A DNA stretch of 7,009 bases from an uncultured Beijerinckiaceae bacterium (GCA_937863205.1 CALMGA010000492.1:1-7009); one strand, 5' to 3'; shown: positions 1 through 6,784, counted from the stretch's first letter. The notes: generated from the sequence alone by a model not told the origin. Numbers and translations are program-made.

Positions 1-633
1 GGCGGGTCGGGATGCCCGGCTCAATGCCTCGCTGTTTCCGCCGCTGCCGCGCGGGCGGACTGGAGGGGCCGCGGGCGCCGGCCGTGCGGCGCGGACGCAG
101 CCGGGGACGGCCCCGGCCCGGACGCGGCACCGCCCCTTGTCCACCACCGCCTTCAGCGCGGCCTGCTCGTGGCGCTCGCCCGCCGTCAGCACCGCCGCCA
201 TCGGCTTGCCGCCGCCTTCTGCCCGCAGGTGCAACTTGGTGGAAACTCGCCCTGGCTGCGCCCCAGCGCCTCGCCCGCGCCCTCCACCGTCGCCTCACCC
301 CTCGATGGCGCCGATCCGGCGGGCGCCGGCGGCATGCTGGTGGGCGCGCACCACCGTGGCGTCCACGAAGCACAGGTCCCAATCCAGGGCGCCGCAGACG
401 TCGGCCCGCGCCTGCAAGCGCCTGAGCACCCGGTCAAACACGCCGGCCTGCCGCCAGCGGTCGAACCGGCTCGACACCGTGCCGGGCGGCCCAAAGCGGG
501 CCGGAAGATCCGCCCAGGGCCGCGCCGGTGCGCAGCACCCGCAGCATGCCGTCGAGAACGCGGCGGTGGTCCTTGGCCGGCCGACCCGTCCGTGGCTTTT
601 GCGCCGACAGCACTGGGGCGATCTGATCCCAAT
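1..633 (-). pseudogene. IS5-family transposase, frameshifted and cut by the left window edge
   Basis: This is a remnant of a DDE transposase that would cut and paste an IS5-type insertion sequence. Reading leftward from about 631, one frame gives WDQIAPVLSAQKPRTGRPAK and then a VLDGMLRVLRTGA segment. The frame changes near 520-525, apparently through one extra base, to PWADLPARFGPPGTVSSRFD, and continues to FVDATVVRAHQHAAGARR. That last stretch matches the family's first catalytic Asp region. The frame breaks again near 295 (GEALGRSQG follows in another frame) and again beyond, where IEPGIPTR is readable close to position 10. The Asp-Lys-Gly-Tyr block expected just before that motif is not readable, so the protein should be inactive. 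The C-terminal part and the far inverted repeat lie outside the window. Family assignment is from remembered IS5 consensus and is fairly sure. The exact IS group is not determined. Confidence 0.75.
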
Positions 634-711
634 CTTGGCCGGGCGCTGCAGCTTCAGCACCGGTTCGAACAGTTCATCCTTGCTCAGGCGCTCCAGATCA
701 CCACGGCTCAT
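634..711 (-). pseudogene. N-terminal fragment resembling an IS66-type transposase (TnpC)
   Basis: An ATG at 709-711 opens a frame reading MSRGDLERLSKDELFEPVL and then KLQRPAK. This resembles the start of IS66-family TnpC proteins, whose N-terminus reads roughly LERLSKDELIELVLKLQRP and continues into a Thr/Ser-rich, RTSSKPPSTD-like segment. That continuation is missing. After about 26 codons the sequence becomes IS5-type transposase, although in a different frame. No Shine-Dalgarno sequence is evident upstream. It is either a leftover of an IS66 element disrupted by the IS5-type element or a fused chimera. The match is short and rests on recalled family sequence, so the call is moderate. Confidence 0.5.
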
Positions 712-756
712 GCCGACACGGGATCAGCACTCGTTACAATGTGCAAGCACCCCGTA

Positions 757-1480
757 TCAGGTCGGGTCGCAACCGCGCCGCTGCCGATCGCGGACAACCC
801 CGTGGGTAATTACCTTGGCGCAGACCCTGTTCGCATGACGGCCGAAGAGGTCTTCCAATGCATGCTCGTAGATCATCGGCTCGCACAGTAGGGGCTGACG
901 ACATCCCCGCCACGCTCCCACGCGAGCATCTGCGGACCGTACGGCTCCTGAAGTTTGGCGAGGAACTCGGCTTGCTCGCGCGGGAGTTCGACGTCGTCAT
1001 CCCCATCGGCGGTCATCCACGCTCGCACGGACGTCTCGTGCGCTTCATCGGCCGAGGCGAGGGTCTTGAGGTCGAACTCGTCCTCACGCTCGTCGAAGAA
1101 CTCGCGGTAAACGTCGCCGGCGAGCGCGATCACCTGCTTGTGGGTCAGCTTGGTTCCGGAGTGCGGGACGCTGCCGTCCGCCCCTGCCACGACAAGCGCT
1201 CCGACTTTGGCAACCGGCGCGGCGGGGTTGCAGCGAAGAGCGTCGAAGTGGGCGAGAAGAGCGGCGTGGCGATGGTGTACCGCGCCCTGGCTTCGCGTCG
1301 ATCCTTGGTGCGCAGGGACAGCATCACCTTGTCGGACGCCTTCACGGTGGCTGCCGCGGATCCGACCGGCAGGCTGAAGCGGGTCCCGGCCACCACCGTC
1401 ACGAGGTCTGCCGGCATGCGGACGTTGAGCTGGAAGACGCCGCTCGGGCGGGTAGTCGGACCGGGCATCCTGAGGATCAT
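757..1480 (-). pseudogene. Phage/island-type tyrosine recombinase (integrase), decayed N-terminal part
   Basis: The remnant resembles integrases with a DUF6538-like N-terminal domain, which insert phages or genomic islands, commonly at tRNA genes. From an ATG at 1478-1480 it reads MILRMPGPTTRPSGVFQLNV and a MPADL motif like the usual VPADL. It then shows SLRTKDRREARARY, like the family's SLGTKDPAEAKRRH. The frame is lost at about 1265-1285 by an apparent one-base deletion. It resumes in another frame as LLAHFDALR and then KLTHKQVIALAGDVYREFF, a typical integrase arm/core-binding segment. That frame stops at 873-875. A neighbouring frame continues plausibly (EPMIYEHALEDLFGRHANRV) to a stop at 757-759, which suggests a second one-base loss. 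The catalytic domain (Arg...His-x-x-Arg...Tyr) is absent, replaced by IS debris. Codons favour G/C at third positions throughout. It starts about 80 bp downstream of a tRNA 3' end, the usual int/att arrangement. Certain as a broken gene, likely as an integrase. Confidence 0.65.
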
Positions 1481-1525
1481 CGGATGAGACCGCTGGGTGA
1501 GAGCGGCGCAGCGTAAGCCCCTGTT

Positions 1526-1559
1526 TTGACAAAAACTTCTTGACAATCCGCTAGGATTG
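1526..1559. promoter_or_regulatory. TTGACAA direct repeats plus CAATCC/GGATTG dyad between int and the tRNA end
   Basis: TTGACAA occurs at 1526-1532 and again at 1540-1546, exactly 14 bp apart. The second copy overlaps a perfect 6-bp inverted repeat, CAATCC (1544-1549) and GGATTG (1554-1559), with a 4-base loop. The cluster lies between the integrase start at 1480 and the tRNA CCA end at 1562. On the minus strand the dyad directly follows the tRNA end and is followed by a GTTTTTG tract, so it could have served as the tRNA's terminator. Alternatively the repeats may be integrase arm-type binding sites. TTGACA also resembles a -35 box, but no -10 at proper spacing was found. Confidence 0.35.
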
Positions 1560-1561
1560 CG

Positions 1562-1608
1562 TGGTGCCCAGGAAAGGATTCGAACCTCCACGATGAAGCC
1601 TAAGCACC
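1562..1608 (-). other. 3' end of a leucine-type tRNA, probable attachment-site remnant
   Basis: Read on the minus strand, the segment ends in CCTGGGC (acceptor 3' half), A, then the encoded CCA. It is preceded by GGAGG-TTCGAAT-CCTTT, a proper T arm with two G-U pairs. Before that comes a long variable-arm-like stretch (GCTTAGGCTTCATCG), as in class II tRNAs. This resembles alphaproteobacterial tRNA-Leu genes that begin GCCCAGG. I could not find that GCCCAGG 5' half, a D arm, or a well-formed anticodon loop with T at position 33 upstream to about 1650. It is therefore a tRNA fragment or a badly decayed gene, not a functional tRNA. Its position just upstream of a broken integrase fits an att site copied from a tRNA 3' end. 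Confidence 0.6.
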
Positions 1609-1964
1609 TATACCTACTAGCGCAGAGTGGCTATCGATGGGTGAATGTGTGGGACCCTTATGTTGGACCAATCAGCGGCCTTGAAAAGTGCTTTCCGAGC
1701 CGACCGAAGGCGTAGGCCAAGTGCTGCCTGTCCGTTTCGGAGCGTATTAACTGCTAAACCAGTTATGAATACTTTGGCAGCTATCAACCGTTTTCATCGA
1801 AAACTCGACTGTCACGGCAGCAAATTGGGATTGCTCGCACGCATCGAAAGGCAAGGAACGACCCGGATGTTGGACGGCGGCGCGCTCCGCGGGTTGCCAC
1901 GCGTCAGACTGACAAGATAGCCTACGGCGCGACAGGCTACGCCGATCGACCTGCGAGACGACCG
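1609..1964. other. Stretch without a convincing gene, with two small dyads
   Basis: No convincing coding sequence is seen here. The one open frame (1645-1920, plus) has an Arg-rich, unstructured-looking translation and no ribosome binding site. The middle (about 1745-1815) is visibly more AT-rich than the surroundings and contains the inverted repeat TAACTG (1748-1753) / CAGTTA (1760-1765). A second inverted repeat, TAGCCT (1918-1923) / AGGCTA (1934-1939), lies 25 bp before the small ORF at 1965. It could be a leader hairpin or a binding site. No promoter could be assigned with confidence. Confidence 0.4.
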
Positions 1965-2204
1965 ATGTCCGCGAGCTACTTCGTCAATGCCAAAACCGAA
2001 CGGAGCAGCATGATGGTCGGCGCGGCCGACAGCGCCGACGCGCTCAGGCGAGCCCGCGAGATGATCGGGGCACGCTTAACTGTTTCGATCACGGACGGCG
2101 ACGGCGTGACCTATTCGGTTGCTGAGTTCGAGGCGTTCTTGAGCGGCTACACCGCCGCCGAGCGCGGCGAGCCGGATCAGGGTCAGGCGCCGCTGAACCC
2201 GTGA
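1965..2204 (+). CDS. Small protein of unknown function (79 residues)
   Basis: I do not recognise a named family. The protein is soluble, with no signal peptide or membrane segment. The likely layout is a short beta strand (SYFVNAKT), an acidic helix (SADALRRAREMIG), a strand (LTVSITD), a DGDG turn and a final helix (VAEFEAFLSG), then a polar tail. Third codon positions favour G/C, as in the kinase gene, which supports coding. The start at 1965 has only a weak purine stretch (GAGACG) upstream. The central 30 residues align with the ORF at 2508: both have VG, then SA..AL, then a strand ending in TD and a Gly two residues later. This suggests the two are diverged copies. Its stop codon overlaps the ATG of a possible 29-codon ORF. 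It could be a cargo gene of the degraded element to its left. Confidence 0.5.
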   Translation: MSASYFVNAKTERSSMMVGAADSADALRRAREMIGARLTVSITDGDGVTYSVAEFEAFLSGYTAAERGEPDQGQAPLNP

Positions 2205-2293
2205 TGCTGGGCAAGGACGACGTCGAACACTTCCTGCTCAGTGGGATGATTGCCAGGGCCGAGAGTAACCCTTGCCGAGAGCAGGAGGGCTGA
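2204..2293 (+). CDS. Possible 29-residue ORF overlapping the previous stop (TGATG)
   Basis: The stop TGA at 2202-2204 shares its last A with an ATG at 2204-2206, a TGATG arrangement often seen in translationally coupled genes. The ORF reads MLGKDDVEHFLLSGMIARAE, followed by a short polar tail, and stops at 2291-2293. It would form one amphipathic helix. It has no known homologue that I recall and no ribosome binding site of its own beyond the overlap. The palindromic element starts only 9 bases after its stop. It may be a real coupled peptide, the remnant tail of a longer gene, or chance. Confidence 0.22.
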   Translation: MLGKDDVEHFLLSGMIARAESNPCREQEG

Positions 2294-2302
2294 CTACCCC
2301 GG

Positions 2303-2409
2303 TCTAGAGCATCGGACCGAAAAGTGCGCAGCGGTTTTCGGACAAATCCGATGCGGCACAGCGACTTAGAGCATCGAACCGGATCCGATTTCGGGTCCGG
2401 TGCTCTAGA
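2303..2409. repeat. 107-bp palindromic (MITE/REP-like) intergenic repeat
   Basis: The element is bounded by 16-bp inverted arms, TCTAGAGCATCGGACC (2303-2318) and GGTCCGGTGCTCTAGA (2394-2409), complementary at 15 of 16 positions. Inside it are two hairpins. The first has GCATCGGA (2309-2316) pairing with TCCGATGC (2347-2354), continued by CCGAAAA (2317-2323) with TTTTCGG (2335-2341). The second has TAGAGCA (2367-2373) pairing with TGCTCTA (2401-2407), plus CCGGA (2379-2383) with TCCGG (2396-2400). The motif AGAGCATCGGACCGAAAAG resembles short palindromic repeats common in intergenic regions of Rhizobiales and related genomes. No target-site duplication is visible. Transcribed either way it would fold strongly, so it may act as an RNA 3'-end stabiliser or attenuator. 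Confidence 0.7.
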
Positions 2410-2507
2410 AGCGGTTCGGGTGGAAGCGTTGCTGGCCGAGCTCCTTGACGAGCGTCGAGCCATTCTGGAAGGCATGATGCAGATGCCGTTCGAGCCGGCA
2501 AGACGCG

Positions 2508-2744
2508 ATGACATCAGATCGCTACGCCAACATCCTCCTGCGAGCACAGTCGGACAAGGGCGCGACGACCGTCGGCATTGGCAGCGCCAGAGAGGCGCTG
2601 GATAAACTGAGCACGCTCAGGCAGTTCGGCTTGAAAAGCGTCAACGTCACCGACCGGAAGGGCGCGTTCTGGACGATGCGGCCTTGCTGCGGCTTGCCGA
2701 ATTGGAGGGATTCGAAAGGTCACCCTGATCAGCGATGGCCATGA
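2508..2744 (+). pseudogene. Small unknown protein, likely frameshifted; relative of the ORF at 1965
   Basis: From ATG 2508 the frame reads MTSDRYANILLRAQSDKGAT, then a helix (SAREALDKLSTLRQFG), a strand (SVNVTD) and KGAF. After that it degenerates into WTMRPCCGLPNWRD and ends at 2744. If one base is restored near 2667-2675, the reading becomes DDAALLRLAELEGFERSP with a stop at 2726-2728. That is a normal helix, and it aligns without gaps to the C-terminal helix of the ORF at 1965 (VAEFEAFLSG). The domain shape is therefore strand-helix-strand-turn-helix in both. The simplest reading is a one-base deletion that scrambled the last helix, or a sequencing error. No clear ribosome binding site is seen; the nearest purine run is GGCAAG. 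A helical open frame upstream (EALLAELLDERRAILEGMM, about 2420-2478) lies in another frame and may be debris of a related gene. Confidence 0.45.
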
Positions 2745-2980
2745 TGGCAGACGAAGACGAGGCGCTCGGATCCGACTTCGCCAAAGTGGCTGAGACACGC
2801 GCGCCCAAGGAGGAGCTGGCCGCCGACCGCGAGGACACGTGTACCAGGATCGGCCCCGAAATTCAGGCCAGCAGGACGTCGAGCGAGAAGCGTCACGTCA
2901 TCGTACCAGCTGCCTCGCGTGCCGGTCACGATCATCGTCCGGTAGACCGGGACGTTCTCAAGCAACAATCAAATCCTTGA
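2735..2980 (+). CDS. Doubtful small hydrophilic protein overlapping the kinase gene tail
   Basis: The open frame has in-frame ATGs at 2735, 2741 and 2744 and encodes about 78-81 charged residues beginning MMADEDEALGSDFAKVAETR. Its early part is rich in Asp, Glu and Lys with G/C-ending codons, which is mildly protein-like. The second half is rich in Ser, Arg and His and looks non-specific. It lies just after the frameshifted ORF at 2508, and its last 23 bases overlap the 3' end of the oppositely transcribed kinase gene. No family is recognised, no ribosome binding site is clear, and no membrane segment is present. It may be chance. Confidence 0.25.
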   Translation: MAMMADEDEALGSDFAKVAETRAPKEELAADREDTCTRIGPEIQASRTSSEKRHVIVPAASRAGHDHRPVDRDVLKQQSNP

Positions 2981-5900
2981 TGCGACTGGCCAGCGCTTCC
3001 ATCGCGAACGGCTTGGTCATGATGTGCATGCCGGGGTCGAGGTGGCCGTGGTTCAACACGGCGTTCTCCGCGTAGCCGGTGATGAACAGCACCTTCAGCT
3101 CCGGCCGTGCCACCCGCGCCGCATCCGCTACCTGCCGTCCGTTCATGCCGCCGGGCAGGCCGACGTCGGTGACCAGCAGGTCGATGCGAACGTCCGACTG
3201 CAGCACCTTCAGACCCGATGGTCCGTCCGCCGCTTCGATCGCCGCGTAACCGAGCTCCTCCAGGATCTCCGTCACCAGCATGCGCACGGTCGGCTCGTCG
3301 TCCACCACCAGCACGGTCTCGCCAGCCATCGCGCGCGGCGCGTCAGCCAGCTCGGGTACGGCCTCGACCTCCTCGGTCGCGTCGATATGTCGGGGCAGGT
3401 AGAGGCATACCATCGTGCCGCCGCCCGGTTCCGAATAGATGCGGACTTGCCCGCCCGACTGGCGCGCGAAGCCGTAGATCATCGACAGGCCAAGCCCGGT
3501 GCCCTGACCGATCGGCTTGGTCGTGAAGAACGGGTCGAAAGCCTTGGCGACCACGTCGGGCGGCATGCCGGTGCCGGTGTCGGATACGCAGAGCGACACG
3601 TACTGGCCGGGCGGCAGCTCGCGCTCGTGCGCGGCGCGGGCGTCGAGCCAGCGGTTACCGGTCTCGACCGTGAGCCGCCCGCCATCCGGCATGGCGTCGC
3701 GGGCGTTGATGCACAGGTTGAGTAGCGCATTTTCCAACTGCGGCGGGTCGACGAGGGTCGACCACAGCCCCCCGGACGCGACGGTCTCAAGCTCGATCGC
3801 CGGCCCGATCGTCCGGCGCACAAGATCCTCCATGCCAGCGACGAGGCGGTTCACGTCGGTCGGCTTAGGAGCGAGCGTTTGCCGGCGCGAAAAGGCGAGA
3901 AGGCGGTGCGTCAGGGCGGCAGCGCGGTTGGCCGCACCCTGTGCCGCGACGGTGTAGCGATCGATGTTGGCCAGGCGCCCCTGTGCGATGCGCGTCGACA
4001 GCAGGTCGAGGCTGCCGGTAATTCCGGTGAGCAGGTTGTTGAAATCGTGCGCCAAGCCGCCGGTCAGCTGGCCGACCGCCTCCATCTTCTGCGATTGGCG
4101 GAGCGCCTCTTCCGTTCGCCGCAGCGCGGTGACGTCGCGGCCTACGATGTGGAACAGAGCGCCGTCCGGGCTGGCGTTCCACATGATCGCGCGCCGGCCG
4201 CCATCGGCGTGCACGACGTGATGGAGGAAGTCGGCGACGGTCTCGCCGGCCGCGAGCCTGCGAACGACATCGCCCGTTTCTTCGTGGTCGGCAGGGTCGA
4301 CGATTTCGATGAACGGCCTGCGCAACAGCTCGCCCTCGCTCCAGCCAAGCATGCGGGTCCAGGCCGGGTTGACCGATTTTAGGTAGCCATCGTGCCCTGC
4401 GGTGCCCATCAGGTCGTTGGTGGTGCTCCACACGCGGTCACGCTCGCGGGTGCGCGCCTCGACTTCCTCTTCCAGTCTCGCGTTGAGCCGGGCCAGCTCG
4501 GCCGCCTGCCGCCGCTGGTCGTCGATGTCCGTGTTGGTTCCGACCCAGCTGGTGATCTGACTATGAGGACCGAAGACCGGCTCGGCACGGGCCAGGAACC
4601 AGCGATAGACGCCGTCGTGACGACGGATGCGGAACTGTGCCTCATAGACCGCGCCGTTCGTCACGGCATTCGCCCAGGCCGCGCCCGCGGCGGCAAGATC
4701 GTCGGGGTGGACGACCCGTCCCCAGGCCTCGGCACCGTTCATGGAACCGCCTTCGGCGCCGGCGTACTCGTAGACCTGGTCGTTGAACCAGTAGAAATGT
4801 CCGTTGGGGCGAACTGCCCAGACATGATTGGGCATGGCCTGGGCGAAGACGCGGAACTGTTCCTCGCTGTCGCGGCGGCTGGCCTCGGCGCGGATGCGCT
4901 CGACGGCTGAGCGGGTCCGTTCCGCGATGTTACGGGCGAAATCAATGTCCAGTTCGGTCCAGGCGCGTGCTTCCGCACAATTGACGAACAGGAGCGCCAC
5001 CAGCCGTCCCTGTTCGAGAACGGGAAGGTTCAGCAAAGCCCGTGCGCCGATGGCCCGAAGGGCTGCGGCGTCGGCGCTGGTGCGGGGATCAAGCTCAGCG
5101 TTCGCGATGATCACGATCTCGCCGCGACGGAGATCCTCGATGTAGGAACCGTAGTCCCGCATGCGGTGCCGGCCCGCAATGGAGGGGATGCCAGCTGTCG
5201 TCCAATCGCGAGCGACCTCGACCGTGTCGCCATCGTCGCTGACGGTGCCGTAGCCGACACGATCCGCACCGAGCACCTCGCCGATGAGCGAGGCCGCGAC
5301 GAACGAGATAGCCGCTAAGTCGGTCGTGTCGCGGAGCCGATCGTTGAGCGTCAGCAGGGCGTCGCGCCGGGCGTCGGCGAGCTTCCGTTCGGTCACCTCG
5401 ACGAAGAGAATTGCGAAACGATCGTGCTCCAGGGCAAAGGCTCGCCCTTCATACCAACGACCGAGTGCTCCGACCCGGCGCGTGAACGTCGCCGACCGCC
5501 CGGTGTCGACGACGGCGGCCATCTCATCAATCCAACTCTCCTCGATGTCGGGGATGAGCTCGCGTACCGTGCGGCCGACCGCTCGGTCGGGCTCGATGCC
5601 CACCATGCTCGTCCAGGCCGGGTTCACGTCGAGGTAACGCCAGTCGGCAACACCGCCGTCCCGCCCTCGTACGACTTCACCGAGGACGAAGCCCTCCTGC
5701 AGCTTCTCGAACAATCCACGCCAGTGCGCCTCGGCGTTCAGGGTCGCCTGATCCGCGTCGCGAAGTTCGGAGATGTCGCGCGAGGTGGACAGCAGCTTCG
5801 ACGGCCGTCCGTCGACGTCGAGGATCGCGGTGACCTGGACGTCCCACAGCTTGGTCGTGCCAGCCATCGTGTCGCTCAAGCCGCGGAAATGCCCGGTGCC

Positions 5901-6557
5901 GCCGGCCCTGGCGGCCTCGACGGCAGCCTTGGCATCGGCGTTCAGCGGGCCCTGCCAGAAGTCGGTCCAGGTGCAGCCCTTGATCGCGTCGAAGTCGCCG
6001 ACCTCCATCAGGCGCTGACCACCATCGCTCATGAACTCGAGCCGGCCGTCCAGGTCGAGGATCTTGATGCAGTCGGCCGACGCGGCGAGGATGCTGTTCA
6101 GGAACTCGGCATCAGCCCGTTGCTTCTCCGCTGCGAGACGCTGCTCGGTGCGGTCGCGCAGGACTTTGACGAAGCCTTGCACCAAGCCGGCCTCGTCGCG
6201 GAGCGGCATCATCTCTCCGTTGGCCCAGAACGACGTGCCATCCTTGCGGAGGTGCCAACGCTCGTCGTTGCCGCGCCCCAGCGTCAGGGCGTTCTGCATC
6301 TCGGCCTGCGGAACGCCGTTGCGGCGGTCGTCCATGGTGAAGAAGGTGCTGGCGGGACGGCCCAGCATCTCCGCCTCGGTCCAGCCAAGGGCGCGACGGG
6401 CACCCTCGCTCCAGAAGGTGACGAGTCCGTCGAGATCCATTGCAATGATGGCGTAGTCGACGACGCTCGCCAGGATCAGTGCGGATTGATCTCCCGCAAT
6501 CGCGCGTGCCGGCAGGGCGGCTTGCGCCTGCGTCCGCTGGGACCTTTCGACACTCAT
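2958..6557 (-). CDS. Hybrid sensor histidine kinase: five PAS, GAF, HisKA, HATPase_c, receiver
   Basis: This is a 1199-residue soluble hybrid kinase. It autophosphorylates on His from ATP and passes phosphate to its own C-terminal Asp, and probably onward to a phosphotransfer protein or regulator encoded elsewhere. Domains in order: PAS1 about 26-140, PAS2 150-265, PAS3 278-392, GAF 398-555, PAS4 (PAS_3 type, HPDDL and [12 protein letters not shown]) 563-682, a short coiled coil 685-706, PAS5 707-812, HisKA 824-890, HATPase_c 930-1056, receiver 1081-1199. Key residues are His837 in [11 protein letters not shown], Asn951 (N box), Asp993 in DTGTGMP, the F box FDPFFTTKP, and GQGTGLGLS (G2). In the receiver they are Asp1086/1087, phospho-acceptor Asp1131, Thr1160 and Lys1182. 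There is no signal peptide or membrane segment, so it senses in the cytoplasm. PAS1 lacks the LOV Cys motif (NCRFLQ), so flavin light sensing is not indicated. The signal is unknown. Start ATG 6555-6557 overlaps the stop of the upstream ParD-like gene (ATGA), which suggests coupled translation. Confidence 0.96.
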   Translation of the reverse strand: MSVERSQRTQAQAALPARAIAGDQSALILASVVDYAIIAMDLDGLVTFWSEGARRALGWTEAEMLGRPASTFFTMDDRRNGVPQAEMQNALTLGRGNDERWHLRKDGTSFWANGEMMPLRDEAGLVQGFVKVLRDRTEQRLAAEKQRADAEFLNSILAASADCIKILDLDGRLEFMSDGGQRLMEVGDFDAIKGCTWTDFWQGPLNADAKAAVEAARAGGTGHFRGLSDTMAGTTKLWDVQVTAILDVDGRPSKLLSTSRDISELRDADQATLNAEAHWRGLFEKLQEGFVLGEVVRGRDGGVADWRYLDVNPAWTSMVGIEPDRAVGRTVRELIPDIEESWIDEMAAVVDTGRSATFTRRVGALGRWYEGRAFALEHDRFAILFVEVTERKLADARRDALLTLNDRLRDTTDLAAISFVAASLIGEVLGADRVGYGTVSDDGDTVEVARDWTTAGIPSIAGRHRMRDYGSYIEDLRRGEIVIIANAELDPRTSADAAALRAIGARALLNLPVLEQGRLVALLFVNCAEARAWTELDIDFARNIAERTRSAVERIRAEASRRDSEEQFRVFAQAMPNHVWAVRPNGHFYWFNDQVYEYAGAEGGSMNGAEAWGRVVHPDDLAAAGAAWANAVTNGAVYEAQFRIRRHDGVYRWFLARAEPVFGPHSQITSWVGTNTDIDDQRRQAAELARLNARLEEEVEARTRERDRVWSTTNDLMGTAGHDGYLKSVNPAWTRMLGWSEGELLRRPFIEIVDPADHEETGDVVRRLAAGETVADFLHHVVHADGGRRAIMWNASPDGALFHIVGRDVTALRRTEEALRQSQKMEAVGQLTGGLAHDFNNLLTGITGSLDLLSTRIAQGRLANIDRYTVAAQGAANRAAALTHRLLAFSRRQTLAPKPTDVNRLVAGMEDLVRRTIGPAIELETVASGGLWSTLVDPPQLENALLNLCINARDAMPDGGRLTVETGNRWLDARAAHERELPPGQYVSLCVSDTGTGMPPDVVAKAFDPFFTTKPIGQGTGLGLSMIYGFARQSGGQVRIYSEPGGGTMVCLYLPRHIDATEEVEAVPELADAPRAMAGETVLVVDDEPTVRMLVTEILEELGYAAIEAADGPSGLKVLQSDVRIDLLVTDVGLPGGMNGRQVADAARVARPELKVLFITGYAENAVLNHGHLDPGMHIMTKPFAMEALASRIKDLIVA

Positions 6558-6745
6558 GGATGCTGACCGTCGACCACCCGCTGCGAGTCCGGGCGTACCC
6601 GCCGGGGTCGTTGTTCCATCAGCAGTCCCAGGCTGGCACGCACGACTTCACTGGCGCTGCCGTAGCGACCCGTCGCGACCTCCCCGGCGACGAAGGCCGC
6701 CAATTCGACAGTCATGGACACGTTTATGGGAATGCGCTTCGACAT
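6554..6745 (-). CDS. ParD-like ribbon-helix-helix protein (63 residues)
   Basis: The sequence MSKRIPINVSMTVELAAFVA continues into EVATGRYGSASEVVRASLGLL. This is the classic ParD/CopG-type ribbon-helix-helix layout: strand PINVSMT, helix VELAAFVAGEVATG, the signature GRYGSASEVVRASL turn-helix, and a short Arg-rich tail. In type II toxin-antitoxin systems ParD dimers bind the operon promoter and, through a C-terminal arm, neutralise ParE toxin. Here the tail after LLMEQ is short and basic ([18 protein letters not shown]), unlike the acidic arm of typical ParDs of about 80 or more residues. Toxin neutralisation is therefore doubtful, while DNA binding is plausible. No parE follows; instead its TGA overlaps the ATG of the hybrid kinase. 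It may be a truncated orphan antitoxin or a regulator recruited to the kinase operon. No clear Shine-Dalgarno sequence precedes ATG 6743-6745. Confidence 0.72.
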   Translation of the reverse strand: MSKRIPINVSMTVELAAFVAGEVATGRYGSASEVVRASLGLLMEQRPRRVRPDSQRVVDGQHP

Positions 6746-6784
6746 GCCGGGGCTGTACCCCGCGCCTGATGCCAGTGCTAGTCT

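Noticed and set aside
12..891. Plus-strand frames of 137-240 codons over the transposase remnant
   Set aside because: They are Arg/Pro/Ala-rich shadows of the minus-strand IS5-type transposase.
858..1487. 209-codon plus-strand open frame over the integrase remnant
   Set aside because: The minus strand carries integrase-like motifs (LTHKQVIALAGDVYREFF). The plus reading has no family resemblance.
1562..1650. Complete tRNA-Leu gene on the minus strand
   Set aside because: The 3' third is tRNA-like, but no GCCCAGG acceptor 5' half, D arm or proper anticodon loop could be found upstream.
1645..1920. 91-codon plus-strand open frame after the tRNA end
   Set aside because: Low-quality translation, no ribosome binding site and no family resemblance; it runs through an AT-richer, dyad-containing stretch.
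2317..2341. Rho-independent terminator within the palindromic element
   Set aside because: The CCGAAAA/TTTTCGG hairpin is not followed by a U tract, and it is part of a larger palindromic repeat with paired outer arms.
2729..2968. 79-codon minus-strand frame downstream of the kinase
   Set aside because: Its start lies within the kinase gene's last codons, no ribosome binding site is seen, and the translation matches nothing I know.
3024..3725. 233-codon plus-strand open frame opposite the kinase core and receiver
   Set aside because: It is a shadow of the HATPase/receiver coding sequence, where all catalytic motifs read on the minus strand.
5424..6566. 380-codon plus-strand open frame opposite the kinase gene
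   Set aside because: It is antisense to the clearly conserved PAS-domain coding region. Long opposite-strand frames are expected in GC-rich genes, and the translation shows no recognisable domain.
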